Shown in pieces: positions 10,984 through 23,300 of a stretch of DNA of 64,000 bases; the stretch's first letter is position 1; the number at the start of each line of letters is the position of its first letter. The notes under the pieces were generated by a model. It worked only from the letters and a program-made list of their open reading frames with translations. It searched no databases and was not told where the DNA came from. The stretch is from Celoporthe dispersa (lineage: Eukaryota > Ascomycota > Sordariomycetes > Diaporthales > Cryphonectriaceae), in the NCBI GenBank assembly GCA_016584495.1, contig WAID01000003.1, positions 4,650,001 through 4,714,000 of the forward strand. Direction: 5' to 3'. The position numbers were made by a program, and so were the translations under genes.

Positions 10984-13301
10984 ATGTCTCAGCCTGTGGC
11001 CGAGTTCGACTTCGAGGATCGCTCGACCAACCCGCCCACCAGAGGTTAGTCCACTGGTCTCTTCATCCTTGACTATTCCTGTCCTTTCTTGCGCTGACGC
11101 GTTTCTTCCAGGCACCATCCTGCTCCACAATGGCCAGATCATCAAGATCGGCCGTGACGAGCGGTCCAAGTGAGTTTGAGCTGAGCCCGCTTTGGCATCA
11201 GGATGGCATGAGCATACACTGACAAGAGACTTTCGCAGCGATCGTGCGTTCTCGGATGTCTCCGTCTCCCGCAACCACATGGAGTTCTACTCCATCCTCT
11301 TCGAAGAGAGCTGTGACCGCATGGTCTACGTTCGAGATCGCCAGTCCGACAACGGCACCTTCGTCAACGGCACTCGCATCGGCCAGTCAGATATGATTGA
11401 GCCAGGCAGACTCCTCGAGCACGGTGACACGGTGACCATGAAGCCTCACCTGTCCTTCACAGTCAGGCTTCCTTGCCAGAAGAAAGTCGAGCTGACGCCA
11501 ATCCAAAAGGAAGAGGTCAACGTGAGTTATCATCTTATATTCTCTCTCTCTCTCTCTCTCCCCTCCCCATCCATGTCTCCCGCTGAATGGATTGTAGCAC
11601 CTCGATGGAAAATACAAAGTCACCGACAGGATTCTCGGACAGGGTGCTTCTGCTGAAGTCCGCCTTGCCTACGACATGATGACTGGAAAGCAGCTGGCCT
11701 GCAAGATCTACGACCTACAGAGCGAGGTAGGCATGAATGCCAATACTTTCCTCAGGAAGATGATGCGCTCGCTCGCCATGATGAGCCAAATTGACCACGT
11801 TAGTATCCTTGACTCCTTCTTGATTACATGAATAGCAAACTAAATGGCATACAGCCCAACATCGCATCCTTCAAATGCGCCTACAAGAGCCTCCACACAC
11901 TGTAAGTACTCATCTTTCACTTATATCATGACACCCAGACACTCATCACCCCCTGCAGGTACGTCTTCGAGGAGCTTGCGTCTGGCGGAGACCTCTTCTC
12001 CATGGCCAGCCTTTACAAACAGTTCAAGGAGCTCGAGGTCAGATGGATGATCCGTCAGATTCTCGGAGGTCTCGAGTACTTGCACGCCAAAGGTGTCGCA
12101 CACCGGGACCTCAAGCCGGAGAACATTCTCTGTATGGTCTCCTCCAAGCCAGCACACCGGCTTGCCCTCACCGACTTTGGTGACGCCGGATCGATGAAGC
12201 AGGGCCCGTTGATGGATTTCGTCGGAACCCGAGGATTCCAGGCCCCGTAAGTGTTTTATACGTTCTTTGCCCAGGGACCGGACTGATACTGACTCTGTTT
12301 CTAGTGAGATGTTCCAGTCAGTCGGCGCACATGACACTGCCATCGACATGTGGGCTCTGGGCATCATAGCTGCTCAGCTCCTCGCCGGCTCTGGTAGAGT
12401 CTCTGTTCTCGAGGATCTTGAGCATCTCCTGCCCGAGAACCCCCTGATCGAGTCCCTGGACTTCGAGTCCATGTTTGAACAGATCAAGACCATGAGGGGG
12501 AGAGGAGATCTCGGCATGCGGCCAAGACTTCATACGCCTGTGTCTCGAGACCGAGGCAAAGGGCAGGCTTACGGCTGCCAAGGCCTTGAAGCATCCTTGG
12601 ATCAACGAAGATCGCGACATCCAGATGCTGTTCAAAAGCCGTGAGCAGCAGACTCTCAAAGGCTGGGAGCATCGTCAATGCCATGTCAATCTGATTCGAG
12701 AACTTCCGGATGTGCTCATGCCTGTGGCGGAGCCCAAAGAGCCCAAGACCAGCAATCACGGGCACAACCTCAGAAGCTGCATCTCTGACGACTCTGAGAC
12801 TACCAACGCCCAAGTCCAGGCCCCTGCTGAGAAGTCTTATCACTTTGGTAAGGTGACCAAAGTGGGAGGCCAGCCCGTCAAGGACAACAAAGGTGTTCGA
12901 GCCGAGCATGTCAGCGGAGACGTCGGAAACAAGGCTGAGGACAAGATGAGCATCAAGAAGACGAAGAAGCCTGGAAAGCGAGGTGCCAAGGGCAACTTGT
13001 CGTAAGTTCTGCCTCCCCGTCATTTTTACGCCTCTTTCCCTTGCAAAACGGTTACCACTTAACTGACCAATCATTTCATAGAAGCCTCGAAAAGATGGTA
13101 TTCATGAAACGTCCCCGAGCCAAGATGAACAATGGCAAGCGAATGCTCCCCGCCGAGCCCAAGAAGAACGATGTCAAGATCACGACACCCGAGATTACTG
13201 GCCAGTTGATGGCCAAGGAGACCAGCAAACCTACAAAGCGCAACCGACCTGACGAGACTGACGACATCGATCGTGCTGCTAAGCGCACGAAGGTCGCTTG
13301 A
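10984..13301 (+). CDS. FHA-domain serine/threonine kinase (Chk2/Rad53/Mek1 group)
   Basis: A checkpoint or meiotic-type kinase: an FHA domain that binds phosphothreonine followed by a protein kinase domain. Eight exons: 10984-11044, 11112-11169, 11239-11521, 11598-11798, 11855-11901, 11959-12246, 12305-13001 and 13082-13301; about 617 aa. FHA signatures are KIGRDERS, SVSRNHMEF and NGTFVNG. Kinase motifs: glycine loop GQGASAEV, Lys in LACKIYD, HRDLKPEN, TDFGDAG and the activation-segment end GTRGFQAPEM. The alpha-C position that normally holds Glu is Ser (see findings). One extra G in the run 12496-12500 breaks the frame just before QDFIRLCLE; reading on gives the normal end of the fold (ALKHPWI). 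The tail is Lys/Arg-rich and ends in AAKRTKVA, a likely nuclear signal. No SQ/TQ cluster is obvious. The precise orthologue is not settled. Confidence 0.85.
11541..11561. repeat. (CT)n microsatellite in kinase intron 3
   Basis: A CT dinucleotide run lies within the intron 11522-11597 of the FHA kinase gene and may serve as its polypyrimidine tract. Confidence 0.7.
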
Positions 13302-14327
13302 AGAGAACCAACGCACCACGATACGCAAGAGCCTTTCTGATGTCTTCATGATTGGTAGTGAAAGCTGGATCCGTAATGTCATTGGATCTAGCATCTTGAT
13401 GTTTTTATGCACGACAACCGCAAGACATTGAAAATCACCAGTGAGGACTGTGGGGTAATACATTTGAAGAGGACGAACGCATGCATATGTCTTTTTTCAA
13501 TGAACGAATGGCAGCTGGGCATGCCAGATCACTAATGAGGACTATGGAGTTGATTGAATTTTACGAGTCGACAATGGATACGCATGGCAAGTCGTTATTA
13601 ATGAAGACCTTAGAGAGTTCATTTCGAGGCGGCGACGCCCATGCACTTGATTTACTTTACGGACTGGATTTTATGACATTTGAAATTTAAGACTCGGTGC
13701 ACTGCGTCCATGTGATTTCGGTATCAGGAGATCTGATTGTGTCTGGAGACGCCCTTCACTCTTGCTTCTGCCGCTGGAATGTCTTCAGGAAATTCTACTG
13801 CCGCCAAATGCATGCTCTTCCTCTCCTCCACATGGTCCAGATATCGTCAACCTGGATCGGGCTGAATGAGCCTTGTACCTCTCAACTCTGCTCTGCTTGT
13901 AGAGGCGGCCATCGCGATTGATAGATCTCTGTGTCTAGACTGGAGATGGTGCAGGCTGAAGCCTCTTCCTAATATATGGCCATCTTCCTCTATCCCGACA
14001 CGTGTATGTGGTTCTCCAAGATTCTAATGCCTCCCTTCACAAAGGGACGATCGTTGAGTATTCGGCCGCTAGCCCATCACTGGCATGTGGAGGACAATAC
14101 TACAGTTTATCCTCTTGCTGTCGATTGACTTCGGGTAGTGGAGAAGACCACAATTTGCGCACACTAGGAATGATGAGAGTACGCGTAAATGTATTACGAA
14201 GTATTGAAATCTACGATCGTTCAAGTCTCTTCCTCCTAACGCCAAATGTAAAAGCAAAGTAACGCCTATGATGCAGTTGGAAACCACATGCATATGCTGA
14301 GGGGTGAAGAAAAGTTCGTGGGGGAGA
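13302..14327. other. Convergent intergenic region, kinase / midasin
   Basis: About 1 kb, AT-richer than the flanking genes, holding the 3' regions of the kinase (+) and midasin (-). Small open frames exist but have no recognisable product and no exon-like codon use. I see nothing else in it. Confidence 0.5.
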
Positions 14328-17300
14328 TCACGAGTTGACCTCAGCAAACCAAGTCCTCAGCAGGCCAGCCAGAGCACCCGGCAGGTCCTCGAGGTTATGC
14401 ACGATGAGGTAGTACTGGAAGGGGAACGTGTCCAGATACCTCTCGATGACGACCCTGCTGTTCCCGTCCGCCTCCTTGACGAACTTGGCCTCCTTGAGCT
14501 CCAGCACGCTGTCGCCCTTCTTGGTGCTGGAGTCGTCCATGATGATGAACACGATCATGATGCGCTCCTCGAGCGCCTCGCGCAGGAGCCTGCGGATCCG
14601 CTCGTGCGCGGAGCTGGGCGTCAGGCCGTCGGAGAGAATCAGGGCAAGCTGCCACAGGTCCTCCCCGCCGCTGCCGGACCGGTTGGTATTGCGCGCCGCG
14701 CGGAACTGGTCGATGGTCTGGCGGATGAGCAGGGATATGTCGGTGCGGTCCTGCTCGAAGGAAAAGTTCTGCAGGACCTTTGCGCCCGCGTCGTGAGAGT
14801 TGAGCAGCGGGGCGGTGAGGTCGTGGGCCGTGAAGACGTCGGCGCCGAAGCCCATGACGCCGACCTGGCCGACCTCGAGCATGGCGAGGGCGCGGGACAC
14901 CATGACGAGGGACTCGAGGGCCATGGTGCCGGAGGTGGTCTCGCCCATGCTGCGGGAGTCGTCGACGCAGAGGAAGATCTGGTAGGTGCGCTTGGTGGGG
15001 ATCGCGCGGCGCATCCAGATCTTGTCGCGCTTGTAGGAGGAGGCGATGTAGGGGATGATCTTCTTGATGTTGAGCCGCTTGCCGGTGCGGTAGGAGCCGG
15101 AGAGCTTGGTGGACTGCGAAGGCGTGAGGATGAGGCGGAGCTGAGAAGTGAGGGCCAGAGACAACGGGTGGGTCTTGGTCTGGAAGTTGGTCCAGGACTC
15201 GAGGGACGAGACGTAGTCTCGAAGAGGCCGATCTTCATCAGAGAGGTGTGTGGTCGAGAGCTGAGTTGAAGTTTCCTCAACGATCTGTTCTTCTTGCTCG
15301 GTCTCCAGGGCTCGTGTAGGGGACTCGGAACGCTCTCTGTCGAAAGCACCACGTCTCGTTGCGACACCGGTGCGCGACTCGTCTTGGTCTGGCATCTCTT
15401 TGTCCTTGGACTCATCCCTCTCCGTTCCATCCACCTCATCAACGACGTCTGCCATCTCCTCGTCGTTTTGCTGTGGCATGACCCGGTTCTGGTCATCTTG
15501 CCCCTCTTCGTCGATGGCCATGGACTCGTCAATAGGTTGTACTTCATCTTCAGCCGCAGCGCCGAGGGCCTGCGCATCAGGAGCGTCGTTTTCGTCTTGC
15601 AGATGTTGGAATTCCTTCTGCGCCATGTCCGCTTCTGGGTTCTGGCGGGCTTCCTGTTCGTCCATGGCCTCCTTGATGTCCTGGTGATTTCTATACCATC
15701 TCTCAAGAGCGTCGCCAAGTTTCTTGAATGGCTGTGACTGTGCTGATTCGCCCGGCTTGTTGGCTTCGTCAGACTCGGTCTGATCTTCATCACGTCTTGA
15801 TATTGCACCTTCGTTGCCAGTCGCCGTCTCCTGGTCCTCTGCATTCTGCCCCATCTCTCCATGATCGCGCTGAGCTGCCTTGGACTGGGAATTCTGATCA
15901 TCCTGGCCGTCCATCTCGGTTTGGTCTTGTCCGGCGCCGCTCTTGACATCGCTAGGTGCTGCGTTTTCGGGATCGGCATGAGCGTCATCGTTCGGGTTCA
16001 ATGGCGGCTTTTCCTCATCCTTCTCCTGTTCCTCCGCTCCTTGCTCATCCGCGTCGGGCTCCCGCTCTTCCATCTCAGTGTTCTCTCCTTGCATGTCTTC
16101 GTCCGGGTCGTCGGGGTTAATCTCTTCCTCCATGTCATCTTGTTGCATATCGCCCGCTTCGCCCTCGCCCTCTTCGACGTGCTGCTCTTCTCCCTCCTTC
16201 TTGGCGTCTTCCTCCGTCTCCTCCCTGGCCGACGTCAGAAAGCTTGTCTAGATCGTCGTCGGATATTGCCGACTCTTCATCCTCGTCTTTCCCATCGATG
16301 TCCATATCGTCTGGTAGAGCCAGGGCCTCATTCTCTTCGACATTCTGATCCTGTCGATTGAGCTCTTCTTGCGCGGCACTGTCATCTTGCTCAGGGCCAG
16401 CCTCCTCTTCCGGCTCGGGACTGGCCTGCTCCGCCTCCTCCTGGGGCTGGACATCTTTGTTGTCAGCATCCTCATCTGCGGCGACTTGTTCGTCTTCTTT
16501 TCTCTGGCCCTTGGCTTGGTCGCCTCTCTGGTCCTTGTCCGCATCTTCGCCATCGCCATCCCACATCTTCTCGTCAACAGCAGTGGGGTCCAGGTCGTCG
16601 ACGTCGCCAGTTTCCTCGTCCATGTCTTCCTCTTCCTCTTCTTCGCCGTCCTTCTTATCGTCTTGATCATCTTCATCATCTCCAGCTGCACTGCCCATCT
16701 CGCCCTCCATCTCTTCTTGGCCCATGTCCACAGCGTCTTCCTGGTCTTCGATCTCGCCTTCTTTCTCCTTATTTGGCTCTTGAGCGAGCTCTGAGAGATC
16801 CTCGTCGGGCTGGATATCCTTGCTGATGTCCTCGGCGCCTTCGCCGTCCCCAAGCCCGGTGCCGCTCTCAAGATTGCCCGTTTCGCCCGAAGTCTCATCG
16901 GACTTCTCTTGGGGAGTACAGAAGCCTCGAGACGCTATCTCCACAAATGCCCTACCGAGATGCAGCGCCATTTTGTTGTTGGCACGGTGCAGATCTGCCA
17001 TCTGTGTCACCGTCCTGTGGCAAGTGTTGGCATATTGTTGTAGAATTGGCAAGGTTACCGCAAGTAGCGACAGCGCAGCATTTCTGACAGAAGAATCCTC
17101 TAGTTGAAGGGTTCTGAGGTGGTCCAACGCGCTGTTGACACCGTCAACGATGGTGTTTATGTGCAGTGATTTGGCCAAGTCAGCGAGGGTGTCACTGTAC
17201 TGAAGCAGCCAGGATGCTTCCTCAGCAGATGTAGGCATCGATGCGGCAGCCTTTTGGAATTTCTGCACGGCGTCAAGCACCATCTTGGACAGGTTCAGCG

Positions 17301-20300
17301 TAGTATCGAAGAACGCCTGAGTGTCGTTGACCTCCACGGCTTTGTCACCACCTAACGTAGTGCTGGATGCCCAAAGCTGAAGCTGTTGGAAGATGAAGGC
17401 GAGGTCTGGTCTTTCTGATTCGAGTAGCTGAAGTGCGGCTTCGAAGCTGGCCAGTTTCTCTTCCAGCTCGTCGCGCAGCTGAATTTGGGCGTTCATCACG
17501 AATCCAGTCGGAAGCTTCTGGCTGGACCCAAGCCGCGACTGGAGTTTGGTAAATTCTGCGAGCCAATCCTGCAACACCGCCTGAACGGCACTGTTGTCCA
17601 GTCTGCCCAATCTAGCGTGGACCTCTAAGAGATGAAGGCCGAAACCAAGAACAGGCGTGATCCAGTGCAGGGTTTGTTCATGATTCGACTTCTGCCGTGT
17701 GATTGCCACTGTGTCGGACTGGCTGGAGGAGGTGAGCGCTTTTAGATTGGTGAGGCTTGTGTCTAGTGATTGTAGAAGATGGCGGTTCTCAGCGAGACAC
17801 TGATGTTGTTGAATCAGCACATGGAGAATGCCTTCCATGTAGCCTGTGCTTCGTCGCACGACCTCGTTTGTCAGGTCACCATGATGGTCGTGCATAGCAT
17901 TTCTGACCGAGCGTGACAGGTCGAGAACCTTGTGAAAGTAGTACTCCGCCTCTGCCAAACCTGAGTCTCGCGCGGAAGGTAAGTGGCGCACCTTCGCCAG
18001 TATGACTGCGAGTTGCTTCTGGCTCCTCAAGTGGGCCTCGTTAAGATTGCGAGTGAAGCCCATAGTCCGAATGGCTTTGACGGTCTCTTCGAACAAGCGG
18101 ACTTTTCTGGTCTTGAGATGCTTGACTTGTTCCTTGTTTTCATCGTTCAGGAATGCGGGCGTCTCCTTGCTCAACGAAGCCATCGCAGACTTGGTGTCCG
18201 AAACGAAAGCGTCAATGACATCGGCTGCATTTATGCTGGCCTCTGGCAGTTGGGAGGCCTTGGCCATAATGCTGATGATCCTCCCGGCATCGGAGAGGCG
18301 CTTGGTGTGTGCATCCTGAGACCAGCCGTGGATCAGCGTTTGGCACACAGAGGCCGCTGCTTCATTTGCCTGCGGTGCGACCGGGGCTGTCTCCGCTGCC
18401 GTCCTCTGGCTTGAATATTGCTCATCGGGAAGACCCTGGTCTATGATGGATCTCACTGGTTGCCCAAGGACAGCACGGAACTTCCTGACAAGTTTGAACA
18501 ACTTCTGGTGAGACTTGCGGGCACTCTCTCGCAGAGCTGCGATGTTGGTGTCTTTCCAGGCCGCAAGCAACAGAACGTCCTTCATGTTCTTCTCAATCGA
18601 TGCCCGCCCCTTGTTTATTGTCTCAGTGACCTTGCCTTCGTATCGGCAGTACATCGAGAGGAAGTTCAGAACTGCATTGTGTATGATGCCAAGGGCCTCG
18701 TAGTCCATGGTCAGCAGCCAGACCTGCTGGCACAGCTGGCGCAGCAACTCGAGACGGCTGTGGAACTCTCCCAAAACTGCCTCTGAGAAGAACATCTCAA
18801 GGTCGCCCACCAGTTGGACCGTGTAATCCTTGAGGTCGTGACCCAACTCAAGTTTTGACATCGGTATGGCAATCACGGCGTGGTAGGCTACGAACCACCA
18901 AGACTTCGCATCGCTTTGACACTTGTCCACCTCCTGATCAAAGAGCTTAGCCCATGTTGATAGCTCCAGGCGACGCCAGCTGACAATCATCTCCGTCAGC
19001 TTGTTGTAAAGATCCAAGGCGCCATGGACGTGACTAGCCCAACCACCAAACTGCCATTCATAGGCAAATGCATGGAGTTTCTCCACGCGGTTGATTATCT
19101 TTGCCAGAGGATCTGTGTGACTGAGCTCAAAGACGTAGTCGCAGGCGCTGAGCACGTCTGCCAGTGGTTGCAGATGCGCAATCTCATCAATGGCCTGCAG
19201 TGCCCTAAAGCGTAGGCGGATAGAGTGGACAAGGCTGACCAACTTTCGAGCCTCGAAAAGATTCGAGCTTGTATAGTAGTTATAGCTGGCAGAAGTGATG
19301 CTTGAATTGAAGCTGTCCAGCTTCTCGTCCAGAACAAGCAATGTCGCGGGTTGCAGGGCTCGATCCTGGGCAGCGTCGAGATGGGCTGAGTCCGAAGCAC
19401 TACTTGAGACCTTGCGCCCGACTGCTTTACACAAGTTGACTAGGCTCTGTACACCGTCTTGGGACGGGAGGAAGATCTTCCTGTGTCGCTCTGCAACTTT
19501 CATTGCCAAGTTGCGAGCAGCATGGCCGACGTCTCTTGCCACTGCCGAGTTGGTGACATCTTCTGTCTCGTAGTCGGGGAAGAGCTCGTTGAAACTTTGC
19601 TGGTCGGCCTCCTCCTCATCTTCGAGACCGCCCTTGTAGCGGTACAGGCTGTTCTTGGCTGCCTCCTGTCGCTTGTCCTCATCCAGCCTCTTACTCCATT
19701 CCTCGTAGAAGTAGTGAAGCGATGCGGCAAGATCGCCTCGAAGATGGCGGTCAAGGCTTTCAATCCCTTCAAATCCGACCATTACGCCGACATAAGACAG
19801 GAACTCCAGGCTTCGGAAAGGTAACACCGTCCCTATATTGAGGAGCGAGCCACCCAGGAGCGGCGTCACTTGAAGAAGCCAGGTGGACTGGAGATAAGGC
19901 TCGTGAAGGGGGTCGCGGACCATGCTCAACGAGAGTCCAACTTGGAGAGAGCGTAGAATTGTCACTAGAGGCACCGACAAATCCTCATAGGTGGGGAAGC
20001 GAGTTGTCAGTCGCTCGATGAGATGGAGAATGTTGTCCTGAACAAGCTGCGCTTCTTGAGCACCGGCCTCAGACGGGCTAGCGATGTGCTGATAGATCGT
20101 TGAGAGGACATCGCTCTTCACCACGGCATTCAGAACATTATTGAACTCGCCTTGCAGACGGGTCAAGTCAGTACTGGGGCCACGGTGGATGGTGACCGCA
20201 GCTGATGGCGGCTCGCCTAGATCTTCAATCTCTTGTCGCAGCAGCTCAGATCGCAAGTTGAAATCTCGTCCGGTAAAAGCCGACTCAAATGTGCACAAGG

Positions 20301-23300
20301 CTTGCAATTTACGCCTTAAGGTCGTCAAAAGTTCTTCATGATAATCTCGTTCCGTCTGAGCCCTCAAGTATGGATCAAAGATCTTGTCAGGGACATATAG
20401 TTTGATGCACCCAACCGCGAAATGGGCCCACGCGATGGAAGAGAGCCCCGGCTTCTGAGCTGTGGACTTCTCGGACGCCACAAGCGCAATAACTGCCGGC
20501 ATGAAGTGTCGATCGACAACCAATTTGAGATGTGATGGGATGTCAAGCTGAAACCTGGCGGTTGCTGCTGGGCCATCAACCGTCAATCCATCCTTTTGAC
20601 GACCACAGTTCCGAGGGTTCGAGATAGCTGTTCGTATAGAGGAACGAAGCTCTCGAGCAGGGAGAGTGCACCGAAGACCTCCTTCATGAGATGCCAGAGC
20701 AGCTGGTTGAGGCAGGCGATTGGGTTTGCAGACACGGCCTCCGAGGAACCTGCCAGAAGTCTGCCCATTGCTGGCAGTTCTGTCTCGAGAGACTGAAGAG
20801 AGTATAGACTGGCCGCTGAAATGGACTCATACTTGTGGATGAGTGAGGACATGAGACGCCCAGACCAAGGGTGAGAAGCACAAGGCCGGCCGAGGACATA
20901 GCCCAGGGAATGCAGAAGCCTCTGTGAATTGTCCATACTGTGCAGCCGCATCTGCGACAGCGTTGGAACGTTGGCCAGAACCACGATCTCCTGCAGATCC
21001 GTGAAAGCGGGCGATTTGCGCGAGGCTCTGTGGACCACGAGTGACTGTCGCAGCATCTCGAATTCTTCTTCAAAGAAAGGCGCAACCTCGTGGGATTCAT
21101 CCACCCTGGATTCGAGTAGGTCAACTTCGCTCTGCAGAGCCTGAAGGAGGCCTGCGGCCGCCACAGCATTTCCACGAACAACGCTGTAAGCCTCAGCCAG
21201 AGACGAAATAGCCGTGCTGAGGTCGGCAACATTGGCATTAGATCTCCACTTGATCGCATCAAATCGACAAGCTAGCTTCTCCATATCATGAACCGCTGAG
21301 AAGGTAGCCTCATTCGAGATAGGTGTCAACCGTAAGAGCTGCCATATAGTCTCCATACTTAGGCCAGTGCTCAGCTTGAAGCCGACTGTAAAGGCATCTC
21401 GAATGTGGTCCAGGAGGCCGGTGACCACTTGCTCAGCACGGTCACCTTGCACTTGGGCAGCGAGGGCCTGGAATAGGTCCACACCTTGCTTGAGATGGGC
21501 TTGAAACCTAGCTTCCTCGAAAGAAGGACCGGTGACGAAGGTGAGGGTCCTCCACCAGTAGTGCAAAAGTGCACGCATGACTGTCCTTGCACTCATGTTG
21601 AACTCCGAAGACTTGAGAGTTACCTCAATGTAGCCCTCCACCAACTGGACGATGTAGTTCAAGAAACTTGCCACATTGACTGTAGAGTCTTTGGACACAG
21701 AAGCGACGTTGCTTGACACGAGGGATCGTTGAAGTCGGTTTAATGATGACGGCTTCGTCCTGTCGGACGCGCGGTTCTGTAAATGCATGACATGCTGAGT
21801 AGATTGTATCTCAAGGAACAATTCGTAGCAGATGCCCAGCCACTCCGCAGCACCCGGCTGCAGCCCGTCCATTATCGTTACCAGAAGAGGAGAATGTAGA
21901 GTGTGGAGTGGTTGAAAAGCAGATAACGCCTCGCTTCCGGATAACTCTTCCGAGACTGTTGAGTACAAGTGAAGGACAGCCTGCCGGATCGTTGCAGCCT
22001 TCTGTGAGTTGATATAGGACGAGAGAGCTGCAACATTCTGGTCAATTTGAACGGCGTTCTCGTCCTGAAACGACAGCAGACCACTGAGTGCCTTTTCGAA
22101 TCTCGGTAGCAGCGCGGAATCCGCAAGGCTGAGATTGTCGAGGGCCAACGTAGCAACATCAACTAGCCCGTTTGCTGATGATTGTTGAGCAACGCGCATT
22201 GTAGCGCCATATCTGTCCAAGGTGGCCTCGATATCTGTGATCCTCAACAAATGACCTGCAGGTTTCGACTGGACGATGTCCAGATAGATCTCCACAGAAC
22301 GATTGCGCATAGCGCGGGACAATTCGCCGTATCGGGGATCCATTGTGAGAAAGATACGAAAGTCGGGGTGAGGCTTGATGATTCGTGGCTCACCATCCGG
22401 GCCAGTATGCTCGTTTATACTGAGGAAACCATGAGGACGTTCAAGGAGGGAGTTCAATCTGTCGAGAACTGATGCGCTGCAAAAATTGGCGTTGTCGAGA
22501 ACGAGCCACTTGCCCGTCTCCATGGCTCGCACAATGACACCATCCAGCCACTCAAAACGCGGGTTTGTCAGGATCCTTGGTGCGTGGAGAAGGTCGAAGG
22601 CATGGGATAGGCGTTGGCCCAAGGCAGACTCAGCAGGCACTTCAGAGGCGAATTCCTGTATGATTGCAAGGATCTTTGCCAAGTCATCCTCGGTTTGGTC
22701 ATTGATGAGGAGACCTAGGAGGCTGAGAGCAGTCTCGGAAGCGCCCTGCGGGAGCCGTGACAATGTAAATTGTAGAAGCGCCTCACGAAGATCATCTAGA
22801 CCACCTCGAAGCTCCCTCAATGGGTCGGCCTGCTCGAACCCACCAACAAGGTCCATCGCATCGACATCTGCATTGAGAGGAAATGTGACCAGCTCACTGC
22901 CAACGGAGGCAGCAATATGATTAAGCAGAGACGACTTGCCACTGCCTGATGGGCCGACGAGAATGCAGGGGAGGTTTTGCTTGACACAAATCAAGATAGA
23001 CTCAATTTCCGCAAGCCGAGACACGGTGTCGATATTTGGGAATCGATTCGGCTGCAACAGAGTATTTCGCTCGAGTATGGCTAGTCCGACTTGGCAGACA
23101 GAGGGACTGAGGCTGTGGTAAAGACTGTGTGGTTGCGGCGTGGCCCCGAAAGTCTCTGCGAACAATCGCGCGACGTGGTGTCTGTCGATTGCAGAACGGA
23201 ATCTTTGAGCGACAATGATATCCAGGAAATCTGAGGCCTTGGCAGATGCCATCAATGGGTCCTTTGAGGCAAGCAATTCCAACCAGCGAAGAGAATCTCG

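Noticed and set aside
14304..15269. Long plus-strand open frame (about 320 codons) opposite the midasin C-terminus
   Set aside because: It lies antisense to the conserved MIDAS domain and reads as Gly/Ala/Val/His-rich sequence typical of a shadow frame of GC-rich coding DNA.
14639..15988. Minus-strand frame of about 450 codons overlapping the midasin acidic region
   Set aside because: It is the shifted frame of the Asp/Glu-rich repeats, giving Arg/Ser/Thr/Pro low complexity; the midasin frame is conserved and this one is not.
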